A stretch of DNA of 64,000 bases from Lucifuga dentata (taxonomy: Eukaryota; Chordata; Actinopteri; Ophidiiformes; Bythitidae), in contig VXCM01003467.1 in NCBI GenBank assembly GCA_014773175.1, positions 44,203 through 108,202 on the forward strand, written 5' to 3'. Positions 22,117 through 33,390 of this stretch are shown here, piece after piece. Each line of letters opens with the position of its first letter. Positions within the stretch are counted from its first letter, which is position 1. The position numbers and the translations under genes were made by a program. A model generated the notes under the pieces. The model searched no databases and was not told the origin of the DNA. It saw only the letters and a program-made list of their open reading frames with translations.

Positions 22117-22700
22117 TTAAAGGACCATACCACCTATTTTGCATGTTTGAGCTAATATATTCAATTTTCATACGTTACGTTGCTGACAATCATTTCTCAA
22201 AGGATAAAACCGTATTTCAGCTTTCCTGATATTTTGCAAAATCTCTTAATCTTTCAAAATCAAATATTCAAGTGATACACCCACCTTAAAAATCCATGTT
22301 TCTCCTGCTAATAGTTACACAGCCTTATGAAGTCACGGTCCTTTAAATTTTTCCATAAACGCAGGTCTTCTTTTGGGACTATATTCCCCGGTGGAGGCAT
22401 ACATTCACTCCACGCTTTTTATTGAGCTTAAACACTAAAATTACATAACTTCTAAAAAAACCTGAATACACGTCTTGTTGGTGATGATGGATTACCTATC
22501 CCAAGAACGTTTACAGTATCAACAAGTTGATTTTAATAGCAGAATGAACTGAAACCAATGGAGGTCTGGAAGGTAGGAAAAACATTTTTAATTCACCGTT
22601 CCAGTAGTATGCTTTGGGAAATGATTGTCAGTAAAGTAACGTGTATGAAAATTGAATATATTAGGCTCACACATACAAAATGGCCAGTATGGTCCTTTAA
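22117..22700 (+). mobile_element. TTAA-MITE, young copy 4 (full length)
   Basis: TTAA flanks at 22117-22120 and 22697-22700. This is the most complete copy of the family and a good reference. Its left and right termini pair over about 88 bases to CAATCATTTCxCAAAG. It contains an internal CACGGTCCTTTAA that mimics the true right end (GTATGGTCCTTTAA). Confidence 0.93.
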
Positions 22701-23003
22701 ATTTAGTGATTCCCAGCATTTCAGCGTAAAAATGGCTTACAACATACAACAGCATAAACAGCACTTTTGAAAGTCTTGTTTTATTCTAAATCTAAGTTAT
22801 GTAGCATAAACAGCTCAGATCTTATATGGATTTGTAAGCAAAAAATAAAATTAAATAAGTAAATAAACGCACATTTGCACAGAGCCACAGTAAAATCCAA
22901 ACATTTGTCTTTAAACCATCATATATACATCACACATGATGCTGTTTAACTCAGAAAAACAGTTGTTTAATTGAACTTAGGAGACTGAAGACCTGCACGC
23001 ACG

Positions 23004-23042
<39 letters not shown>

Positions 23043-24094
23043 TTAAGTCACACAAAATCTGCAAACTTGCTAGCTTTGATTCATGCTGTAACCTCCTCCT
23101 CCTTCACTCTCTCACACACACACACACACACACATGCACGCACGCACGCACACACACACAAGCATGCAGCTGTTTGGCTATCCTCAGCATCTCTTATAAA
23201 GAGCTTGTTGTGTGGCGGCTGGTGATGGAGCAGGGTGAGTGGGGTGGGGTGGGGGTGGGGTTCTGGCTTGATGCATGGAGTGACAGCTCCTTTGTCGTTG
23301 TTTGACCCGTGTGGACCCAGCATGAGTCAGATGAATACAGGATTAATCTGAATGTGAAGTCAGAAAGAAATGTGGTCATCCGAGAGGCTTCACACACGTT
23401 TTCACACGTGTGTCAGTGTCATCAGATTTCAATTTGGAATCATCGGATTTGCATTGGATGCATTTGGATTTGGAAAAGATCCTAAACTTTTGAACGTAAC
23501 AGGATTAAAATGCTCAACAGTGACACAGCTATCATGCTAATAACTGCACCACACTGATACGAATCTGCATACTTTATGTTCATTGGATTTATGATCCTGA
23601 AACAAAAAAAAAAGCGAAAATTAAATTTCACAACCTGTTTTTGTAATTCAAAAAAAAAAAAAAAAAAAANAAAAAAAAAAAAAAAAAAAGCATTTTCTAT
23701 ATTTTTTACTCTCAATTTAATGTAGATAGACAGACAGACAGACAGACAGATAGTTTTTCTTAAACTTTTCCTTTAGTAACCTGGAAATAAAGTACAAACA
23801 AAAGTCAAGCAAAAGTTTGCTTGTTTTAGGTGGTTACACAAACTAGCCGATAGTCAGCAATAATATATCCTGTTTAAGGGAAACAAGAGGATTTAGGTTG
23901 AAGTATTGATTCAACCCACGCCTCCGATTAGGTTGGAGATCTTACCAGGATGCAACCGTGTTTCTACGTTTTCAGAACGTGCATGCTGTGAGGCTGAAAG
24001 CTGTCATCATGGGTGATGTGTGTGAGTGTGTCTATTTTTGTAACCAAATAGTAATGAAAACGATACACTTCACCTTAGGGAGATGGGGAAGGGT
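22701..24094. other. Spacer with microsatellites and poly-A gap
   Basis: It contains (CA)n at about 23008-23038 and 23113-23160, an A-homopolymer at about 23650-23690 with N at 23670, and a (GACA)n tract at about 23725-23752. No gene recognised. Confidence 0.65.
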
Positions 24095-24200
24095 TATCAA
24101 TGGGAATTCTGTGTCTTCTGTGTATTCTGTGATCTCCGCTCCATTATAAATGGGAATATAAATGGGAATAACGAGGCACAGTTTCACTTTCAATTCTCTC
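24095..24200 (+). repeat. Dispersed repeat family C, copy 2
   Basis: Matches 20370-20475 through GGGAATTCTGTGTCTTCTGT, GATCTCCGCTCCATTATAAA, GGCACAGTTTCACTTTCAAT and ACACAGTGACAG. It contains a short duplication of the ATAAATGGGAAT unit. Confidence 0.55.
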
Positions 24201-26114
24201 CACAGACACAGTGACAGGAAGGACAAAGAAAGCCTGAGAGGTCAAACCCTCCTCACTTACTGACGCGAGAACTGAAAACAGCGCTGATGTTGGATTTAGC
24301 ACTGGATTTTTAAAATTTATTTATTTGTTTGACTGGCTATATAGAAATGGAAATTCCATGACGGGAAGGCAGGCAGGACGTGTTAAAGTGAGGAACGCAC
24401 TCGTCTCGTGGACTCACGTTAAAGCCGTGCAGCTAAATGACGGCGCCGTACAGCAGAGGGATATAAGGCCATCTTTGTTTGCTGCAGGTGTCTCCCTATT
24501 CAGAATGCAGGGACAAGCATGCTCACGCATGCATGGATGGTGATTTTGCATGTGAACACACACACACACACACACACACAGTGTCTAAAAATTTTTAGCT
24601 GATTTTAGGCTTTCGCTTGATATGGTTTTGGTTATGGATGCTGCTTCTGTGTTCATGATTTAACACAAGATAAGCAACTTCATTAAAAGATTCCAAAAGA
24701 GGGCAAAAAAAAAATTGCTGAGTTGGTCATTCCGCTCCCAAAACGAGTAGGGGGTTCTTTAAAAAACAAAACAAAAACTGTTTGCTGAAAAACTTTTTTG
24801 GCTTCCCTGTTTTTGCTCTGCGGTCCTCAAATCGAGCGTCGTTTTCGTTTTCTCGAGCCGCGTGCCAGACCTGTCGCCACCCGCGGTCCTGAATGGCTTC
24901 TTTCATTGCGAGGGAGTCCGAGTCAGCTGACCTGCCGGTTTTACTCCTCTCTGATGCATCCCGGGATTTTTTTTAATGCACCAAATAAGATCTTCATCCC
25001 AAATCTGCTGCACTGTCACTGCTTGATCTCAACTGTCTCGCCTTCCTCAGGTAAACATCAGTACACATGCAGTAAATGGCGTTTTGCTGAAGCTCGTGGA
25101 AAGACACACTAATCTGACATCCCTTTCCCCCTCCCTCCCCACACTCCTTCCTCCACTCCATGTGTCCATCTCAGCTCAGAAGCCACATTTATGGTTCCTG
25201 GTTTGCAGCCAGGACAGAAAAGGGCGTAGCATCCCGCTCCTCGGACAGGTTTGGATTTCAAACGGATGCCAGCGTGGCCCCGGTGCAATGTGGGACCACC
25301 GTTGGACCACCGGGGCCTCAGCTAAAAGTCCCGTCTGTTTACCGAAGGAGGTGGGTGTGTGTGCGTACCGTGGGTGGTGCCGCCGCTACTTGAGTTTATA
25401 TTTAATTTGGTTTTGATGCAGGTTTTGATGCTATTTCAACCAGGAATGACGATGGCTAACGAGGGATGCTCTCCTCTGCGGCGACACACAGAGCATCCGA
25501 GCGTCAAGAAATAAGATGCAGCAGAAAACAAGTCCAGCTTTTGTTTTGTAATGACTCGTCACAGGAGAGGAGAGGCAGGGCAGGCGGGGTGGGGGTGTTC
25601 TTGTAGGTGGCCTGCGGATGGAAGCTAAGCGGTCAGTTGATTTGTTGTCCCACAAGTTTGTTGAAGTTTGCAGAAGGTGGAAGCAAAATTATTGCAATTT
25701 TTCATTGGGAAAGGGCAGTAATTGCTGTGGCTCCTGCTGCAGAATGCGCCCAAGGTTCCTTCAGATGCAAAGCTAGTATAAATACGTCGTCTTTGGAGGC
25801 CATAATTATGCTAAGTGTAAATCTCAGTAACCACAGTAACTCTGAGGGCTTGAACCTGTGATGCACCAAGCAGCCACTGAAGCTAAAGATCTTATTCACC
25901 CATGCAGACTTCCTGTCCCGTTTTCAGACACGCATGTCATATCTCCTCTTTACTTCACACCAGATCTCCACCCATGTTCAGTCTTGACTCCGCCCATTCG
26001 CATGTATGATAAAATGGAATGGCTGTTTAATTTTAATGTTTTTAAACTAAACTTTAAACTTTAAACCTAATTCTGTCTCATAGCCCGGAAAATAAGGCAA
26101 GATGGATTATTTCT
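24201..26114. other. Unassigned spacer
   Basis: No gene supported. (CA)n lies at about 24556-24581. The GC-richer part at 24800-25400 has overlapping open frames on both strands, none with convincing splice sites or motifs. Some of it may be conserved non-coding. Confidence 0.45.
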
Positions 26115-26620
26115 TTAAAGGACCATACCATCCATTTTTCATGTTTGAGCCTAACATATTCAATTTTCATACGTTACATAACTGACAATCATCTCCCATA
26201 GGGTAAAACCGTTTTTAAGCTTTCCTGATATTTTGCAAAATCTTTCAAAATCAAATATTCAAGTGATACACCCACCTTAAAAATCCATGTTTCTCCTGAT
26301 AATAGTTACACAGCCTTATGAAGTCATGGTCCTTTAAATTTTTCCATAAACACAGGTCTTCTTTTGGGACTATATTCCCCGGTGGAGGCATACATTCACT
26401 CCACACTTTTTATTGCGGTTTCAATGCTAAAATTGCGAAACTTCTAAAAAAAAATCTGAATACACGTCTTGTTGGTGATGATGGATTACCTATCCCAAGA
26501 ACGTTTACAGTATCAACAAGTTGATTTTAATAGCAGAATGAACTGAAACCAATGGAGGTCTGGAAGGTAGGAAAAACATTTTTAATTCACCGTTCCAGTA
26601 GTATGCTTTTGGAAATAATT
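26115..26620 (+). mobile_element. TTAA-MITE, young copy 5 (right end lost)
   Basis: TTAA at 26115-26118, then AGGACCATACCATCC. It is intact to CCAGTAGTATGCTTTTGGAAAT, and then the right terminus (about 80 bases) is missing. The sequence passes directly into a minus-strand family-B repeat. A short AAATCTCTTAA stretch is also lost inside. Confidence 0.85.
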
Positions 26621-26995
26621 CAGACTCTGAGCAAATTATACTTTTCATATGTATTATTTGTATTATCGCTGCGACGTAACGAGTCAAAATTCTTCGCTTT
26701 CAAAGTGAAACCGAATGTCCGACTAAGAATGTCTACTCTGCTTTGGTTTGGTCCAATCACATTCTGCGTCCCGTCATCTCCATGACAATGATGGGTTGAC
26801 ACGGCATTGGGCTCATTGAAAGTTGACAGCACAGCACACAGACACACACACAACCACACCGCTCGACACCTTAAATTCCTGGTAAAAATAGAATCTCAAT
26901 TCCGACCCTGGCTTGACTGACTGCAATAAACGGATCTTTAACTAATTGAAAATTTTCTTTGTGGGCCTTTAAGATTTGTATTTGAGAACCCTGAA
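26620..26995 (-). repeat. Dispersed repeat family B, copy 3
   Basis: On the minus strand it reads AATCTTAAAGGCCCACAAAG, GTTTATTGCAGTCAGTCAAG, GTCATGGAGATGACGGGACG, TGTGATTGGACCAAACCAAA, CGGACATTCGGTTTCAC and AGTATAATTTGCTCAGAG. It keeps the middle segment deleted in copy 1. Its end abuts a truncated TTAA-MITE. Confidence 0.7.
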
Positions 26996-28584
26996 CACTG
27001 ATATACATGAATAGGCCGATAGTTGTCGGTGTCAAACATTAAAAGTGGAAGTATCCACAGCTGAGGTTCTGTAGTGGCAACAGGCGTGGGGACGTCTGGT
27101 AGAAACAGCATCCAGTACCTACAGTATAGATCTCTGCCAGGCAGGAAGAGTCACGGCCCATTTAACCTGGATATTAATGGCCGACAAGAGCCCCCTCAAA
27201 AACCAGAGTATATGAAGTATGGCAGCGTATACAGAGACAGGCTGGGACAGAGGGCGAGATGCCAAGGCAAAGAGAAATGAGGTGTGGGAATGGGATGTAC
27301 AAAAAAAAAAAAANAAAAAAAAAAAAAACACACAGAGTGGAACACACAGTAGATGAAGATGGAATACTTAGAGAGGAATAATGCATCATAAGACAAAAAA
27401 ATAAACAAACATCAGAAAACACACTCAGCAGTGATCTGGAGTGCAAACGGCCACGTGGAAATACGATAAATAATGAAAGTGGAAAAGAAGTCACGCAAAC
27501 TCTGCAAAGATCAGAAATTCACTGGATGATGTTTTTGTCTGGATGATGCAGAATAGACAATAAGCTGTTTCAGCAGTCATATATGAGGCATTTCCACAAC
27601 ACAGAAAAGCTTTCTGGTCTGTAAACCTATTTTGAAGCTGTTCTGAGCTTTCTGACCAAAAATAAATTGATTTTGAATGAAAAAAGTTGGTTTCTGTTCA
27701 GAACAACCAATGATTTCATGTCATTTCAGGGATCATCAGTGACTTGCAAAGCTGACAATATCAATAAATTTAACACTAACAAATTTATTTTACAGGGAAG
27801 ACATAAGTTACCTGACAAAAAATAATCTCATGTTTTCCTTTTTAGCTTGTTCTTTTTTTTTTTTTTTTTTTNTTTTTTTTTTTTTTTTTTTTACTACTTT
27901 CACATTGATTAGTTTGTTGAATCATAAATTAAGTTTTTCGGTTGTATTTGGGGGTTCTCCAACTTCTCTGAATGTCATTATCGCCTGTAATTATATAAAT
28001 AATTCATCATATATTTATTATATCATTTATATTTCTGTAATAAGTTTATTAAAATATTAGGTATTTGCATATCATTAAAAAAGTACGATGCAAGATGCAG
28101 GAATCAGTGTTAAAGTGGCAGCAGCAGGTAGATTTGTGAGCATCAACACGTGCGAGCATCAAACTGCAATCGGAGCTTTCAGACTCTTTCTCTGATGTCC
28201 GGCTGAGAGGTCAGAGGATCAGAGAGAGATGAAGGCACCGTTAAATCCGCACCCTGCTACTGCAACCCTGACTCCTGACCTCCACCACATAACCCCGCCC
28301 TCCAGCAGTCTCACTGCTTACAGCAGATTCAAACAGCTGCTGCTTGTTCATGGTGCCGTCGTGGCGACCTGAAGGGTCAGCGTGACAGATCAGAGGCTCG
28401 ACGGCTCCCTGCTGGGCTGAGCTGGTCGCCTCAGACTCATACAACCGTCAGCCATGCGCCGATGCCTCAGTACCAGGAAGCCTACATCATGCTGACTCAC
28501 ATCACCTGTCCAGGATGTTCCAATGGATGCTGGGATAGATCCACCCTCCTGCACAGGACATGAGGAGATTAAGTCCACAATGTA
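26996..28584. other. Spacer with homopolymer gaps
   Basis: A-run at about 27300-27327 (N at 27314) and T-run at about 27853-27892 (N at 27872). Sequence at 28080-28580 is unique. No exon supported. Confidence 0.55.
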
Positions 28585-29250
28585 AGGCCCGTTTCACATG
28601 CTAAGTGTTAGCATTGCCGCTGAGCTTGGCATCCAGCGCTCTGCTTGTACATGAGTCTGAGCAGCGCTGACAGGAAGCACTCGCTGCAACAAAGAAAGGC
28701 TCTGGCTCTTCTTCTCATTTGAAGAAGAAAAGTGATAAAATGGCGAATGTGGGTTCATGAAATCTTGTTGAGTCACCATACAAACAGAAAATTCAATCAA
28801 TTCAAACCTGGTATCATGTCTGACTGCTGACATTTCGCCAAGCAAGCGCCTTTTTTCCCAGATCATGATACGATTTTAAAGTTGTGTTGTACAACTCAGG
28901 AAACTGAATTGTTTTATTTTATTTTATTTTTCTCATCTTATCTTTTTTTGTTCATTGGTAATTCCTTTTTATCTGTATATACAATATATACACATTTCTA
29001 TATTGTTAAAGTTTTGGAGAAAAAACAAATTGGGAAAGTGGCGCTTCTGAATACAGCTGTTCTCTGATTTCACGTTGGAAAGGTCAGAGTTGAATTTGAT
29101 TGAACTTTGAGCACTGCATCAAAATGGAGAATCCGAGCACCGCACGATGCCAAGGTGGCGTGATGCGACGTTCAGTGTCACCGCTCAGCTCCCAATACAC
29201 AACAATGGAGCACCCAGGTCAGCGCTCAGTGCTCATCATGTGTGACGGCC
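28585..29250. mobile_element. Possible PIF/Harbinger-like element
   Basis: The left end reads GGCCCGTTTCACATG after TAA. The complement of the right end begins GGCCGTCACACATGATGAGC, and its flank reads TGA. GCGCT-containing blocks recur inside. A TWA-like flank with GGCC ends would fit Harbinger, but one target side is imperfect and the termini match only in part. Confidence 0.35.
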
Positions 29251-30355
29251 TGAAGTCATCCAGGTAGAAAGATCTCCAGAGGTCAAAGTGCAACCACTGG
29301 ACTGCTGGAATATCAGATTGAAGATGTGACAGCTTCAGTTCTAACTCTTGTGGAAAAGGTGTGAGACACGTCCATAAAGGTGTCTCAACCCTCCTCCCCG
29401 CTCAGGAAAAGCTCCTCCAGTTTAACATAAACAGCCTTTTTTTTTGTTTTGTTTTTTACGCTTCTCAAACATTCATCTGTCCATTTTGCTTTTCCAGCAG
29501 ACAAATCCACGTGATCAAAATATGTGTCTGATGAAATAGAGTCACGTGGACTCTTGTAAGTATCCAAACATCAAAATTCTAACCACTTAATGCAGTAAAT
29601 GAAGAAGACAAGTAGAAGAAGACAGAAGACAAATCAAGACTTTGGACGGATGACAAAGCATCCTTACACCCACAACACGAAAACTTTGCACAAAAACGAA
29701 CACGACACTAGGATGTTGCAGAAAACATGAGCTAACGTACAGACGCGGACATGTACACACAAACGAATACGCACGCACACACCAGGCCACACACAGAAGC
29801 CGTGCACGGACAGAAATGTGCTCCTGCATGTAGCTACTCAATCACAGCTTCCTGTTTTTGCCTCTGAGCTGAAGTGGAGCCCCAGTCGGCTGTGATGTCA
29901 CTGATGAGGTCACTGCTGAGGTCACCAGCAGCACCTCCATGTTCCCCCGAGCACTGACAGCAATTATGAACTCATGGATCAACACACACACCTCATGTGT
30001 TTGCAGCTACAGCTGGTTCCTGGTTGGTCTTGTGCTCCATCAGCTGCTGCAGCCTGAGCAACGTTCCCACCAGATTCATGTGAGCTCATATGATGAAACA
30101 ACATGCTAACCTGCATATCGTGTCGCATCATAAATGAACAAAGCGATGTTCAAATAGAGAGAAATGCTTTCATACACTTTAAAACAGGAGAAAAAAAACA
30201 CAGAAGGGAAAAGTTTCCATATGCTTTTAGATTCTAAGGTTGCATGAACTGATTGTAAGAAGTGAACAAAACGACAACAGAAGATAGAGGAGCATTGTGT
30301 CTAACTTCCTGACTAGAATGTAAAAATCAGGTAATTACGGTTCTATTTCGTACCT
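29251..30355. other. Unassigned spacer
   Basis: Mixed-composition sequence with CA-rich patches and no supported gene, terminal repeat or RNA. Confidence 0.5.
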
Positions 30356-30888
30356 AAGGGTGTTTTCAGATCTGTAGATCATTTGTTCTGGTCTGAATCA
30401 GTGACTAAATTGTTCCAATGCTGCATTTACCACTTAGTTTGGTTCAGTTTCACATGTAGGAAAACATCCAATCAAAGCAAAAGTCACATGACAACATTCT
30501 CTCTGCTCATTGGTCAGAAATGTCTGGGGGCGGGGAAAGAAAATAATCAAAACAGGAAAAATCTGTTGGAACTGATATGGCAAAGCAGAGTTTTAGTTTA
30601 ACTGCGGTAAAGTTTGTTTTACGTTTGACACATTTAATGGTTTTATAGAGGATATCTGATGAGCGTCTCATGTAAAACAAACTTTACCGCAGACACACGC
30701 AACCCTCTCCGCTTCTAGATCAATCAATAGATCAATAGATTCATAGATTTCCTCGTCGTTGGTTCCCAGAGTTTGTCGGACCGACTGAGACCAGCTCTTC
30801 AAAACCGTCTCCATCGCTGTGCTCAAACCTGCACAAACCAAGAGAGGAAACAAACCAGACCCAGTCATGTAGGTGTGAAAACGACCTT
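30356..30888. mobile_element. TIR element with GGTGTTTTCAGA-type ends
   Basis: The left end AAGGGTGTTTTCAGATCTGT pairs with a right end whose complement begins AAAGGTCGTTTTCACACCTA. GGTCTGAATCAGTGAC and GGTTCAGTTTCACATG are inside the left half. AGGGTGCTTTCACACCT is a widespread terminus of teleost DNA transposons. A perfect 21-bp inverted repeat lies inside. The minus strand has a short frame with LKSWSQSVRQTLGTNDEEIY, which may be an old transposon peptide. Confidence 0.45.
30602..30692. repeat. Perfect 21-bp inverted repeat, 49-nt spacer
   Basis: The left arm (30602-30622) begins CTGCGGTAAAG and ends TTTTAC. The right arm (30672-30692) is its exact reverse complement. It lies inside the TIR element at 30356-30888 but is distinct from that element's termini. 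Confidence 0.9.
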
Positions 30889-32479
30889 TGACCTCCGGTT
30901 AAGCTAGTTGCTGATTTCTTCTGTGTATCTGCCTGATGGTGGAAACAAAGCGAGAACTGAACACACATACACACACACATACACATTTCTACTTCCTTAG
31001 TTTCCCACCAGCTGAGCCACACAGTGTGGCCGTCAGACGAGCTGGTGGCTTTCCGTGCGACAGCAGGGCGGCGTGTTCGTTGTGTGGCAAAGTGCAACCA
31101 CGTTTTTAAAAAAAAAAAGACCTCTGAATGCAATCAGCCTCCAATCTTAAGTAATGGACTTTACATTAAGCTGCCCCACACTGCATCCTAATTGCACACA
31201 GGAGGCCATGGTTTGTGTGTGTGTGTGCGTGCACGTGTACACGGACCTGCGTGCATGCATGCGTGAGTGTTTGTGTGTGCGTGCAAGTGTTTGTGTGTAT
31301 GACATCATGGTTAATCATAGATTATTCTTCTCAATGAGCGTAAAGCAGCATGGAGGCAGAACATGCTCACAAAGACACAATTGTGATGAGGCAACACACA
31401 TTTGTTTGCTTCTCTCTCTCTCTCTCTCCATCTCTCCCTTTCTCCCCATCTCTTTCCATCTCTGATCTCNACACACACAGTTATCTTTTTTTGCATTTTT
31501 TTTAAGGTATCTCTGGGTCCATGTATATATTTTTTAACTAATTCAGTAACTAAATACAAACATAAAAACAACACAAACACACACATTAAAAACAACACAC
31601 ATATACACATAAGTACAATATGATACACACACAAACACACAACATAAACATACATACACACACAAGCGTCTTCTGAAACTTGTTGACTTTTGTTCTTTCC
31701 GTATTGAATGTACAGGTAGGTGTGTGTGTGTGTGTGTTCTGTGTGTGTGTTCCGTGTGTGAGCGAAGTGGTTATGGAGGAGATCTGGCAGCCATCCCACT
31801 CAGGACATTTGACCTTGGAGGGATTTTTTTTTCCTCCTTTTCCCCTCGCAGAGGCTAAAAGGCTCAAAAGGGTGGAAAGCTAAATATTTTCTTTAGTCTC
31901 CTGGACGCCAGGTTGCATAAAAGGTTCCAAAGCCGTTTGCATCAAACCTCGACCGTCAAAACCACAAATTCTGTTTTTCTAGCCATAAAACTCCCCCCGC
32001 CAAAAAGAGAGGAGAAAAAAAGAAAAAACATTTCCATTCAGTTGATTCTTATAAATTTAAATGAAGTGAAAAAATGGTTTACTCCCCAAAGGAAAACAGA
32101 GTTAAACATATGAAAAGTCCAGCGTGATTCAGATACCTGGAACAAATATGGAAATAAAACGCAAAAGTTATCGACCATCAAAATGGTTCAGTGAGGAAAT
32201 ATCGATGAAATAGGATTAATTCCTGTTTTGCGTGTCGTCCAAGCTGCACCAAGCTGAAGTTAAAATTGCAGAATGTTCTTGTCGTTGGTTCAGAATTAGT
32301 CGGGATCATGTTCCTACTAGAACAAATCGCTCCAGAATTCCTTCATGGCAGATCAGGATCACTTCCTCCTTGATGCTGTTATATTCATCCAAACCCGAGT
32401 GCGATTGCTGTGTTTAGACCTGCTCAAACAAGTCGTACCAAGCAGGAAAAGTTCAGAAATCCAGTCTGTAGTATTAAAG
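30889..32479. other. Spacer rich in GT/CA tracts
   Basis: GT-rich tract at about 31213-31300, CT-rich at 31411-31462 ending at an N (31470), CA-rich at about 31560-31670 and GT at about 31719-31757. Open frames across these are simple-repeat artefacts. No gene supported. Confidence 0.6.
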
Positions 32480-32670
32480 CCGTTACTCACCAAGAAACAC
32501 TATTTATGACAGGAAAGTGCAAATTTTTTGGATGTGAATTTGTCACAGTGAATATATCCACACCAAACATATGATTTTAGCAAATATTTGTATGGCTTCA
32601 CGCCAAAAAATGCACAACGAAAAAACTGAGTCAGCAACAAGTGATGAGGACCAAAAAAAACAGATTCTGC
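32480..32670. repeat. Dispersed repeat family D, copy 2
   Basis: Aligns with 10800-10995 through GTGAATTTGTCACAGT, CACACCAAACATATGATTTT and AGCAAATATTTGTAT. Divergence is high and no ends can be assigned. Confidence 0.45.
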
Positions 32671-33130
32671 CTTCATCAAATATGAAGAATCATAAATTAA
32701 AGCTTCATCAGGCCTCTTTTGAACAAACGTCAGGATGACTGTAGGTAAATATTCATTTAGACCATTATCATAATGAAACTACGTTGTCTTTATACTCGCT
32801 GTCTTTATATTTGGAAAAGTTGGAAAAATGGAACGCGATCTGAAAAAATAAATGTTACGGTCCCTGAATAAGGGAAGAGAAATGACCAATGCCACTCTCC
32901 ATCAGCGTACTGACAAAGCGTATTTACAAAAATTGATAACACAAACACATAATACTTCTATAAATATGTTGCCTCAAGTGAAAACCATGCACAAAATCAT
33001 CATAATGTACTGTATAGATACATACATGAAACCAAAATCCCAAACTGACCAACTTCATTGCTACCTAATACACAGCTAACGTGTTAAACCTGTTTCACCA
33101 CTAGCATTTGAAACCCAGCGAAATAAGCAT
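32671..33130. other. Unassigned spacer
   Basis: AT-rich, no supported gene. CTGAATAAGG.AAGAGAAATGA near 32867 recurs near 33433 on the other side of the hAT-like MITE. Confidence 0.5.
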
Positions 33131-33138
33131 ATAAACAC

Positions 33139-33390
33139 TAGAAATGGCAATTTCAGCACCAAGAATCGATACGTTTCGGAGCCGTTCGAAACGGCCGGTT
33201 TTGAAGCGGCGTCTACGACAATCGCGAAACATCAGTCACGTGACCACCGTGTCAGCTTTCCAGCCTTCTAGAGTTGCAGTTCAGGTTTCTGCCAGCAGGC
33301 TGCGCACAACTAATATTTCAAAACGTTTCGAAACAATGTGTGTTTCAAAAGTATCGAAACTGTTTTGAAGATTCTAAATTGCCATCCCTA
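33139..33390. mobile_element. hAT-like MITE, TAGNNATGGCAATTT ends
   Basis: The left end TAGAAATGGCAATTT faces a right end whose complement is TAGGGATGGCAATTT. The 8 bases outside each end are ATAAACAC (33131-33138) and ATAAATGT (33391-33398), a decayed 8-bp duplication as expected for hAT. The interior has repeated TTTCGAAAC/GTTTCGAAAC motifs and GCGGCGTCTACGACAATCGC. The 74-residue open frame across it is not a host gene. Confidence 0.6.
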
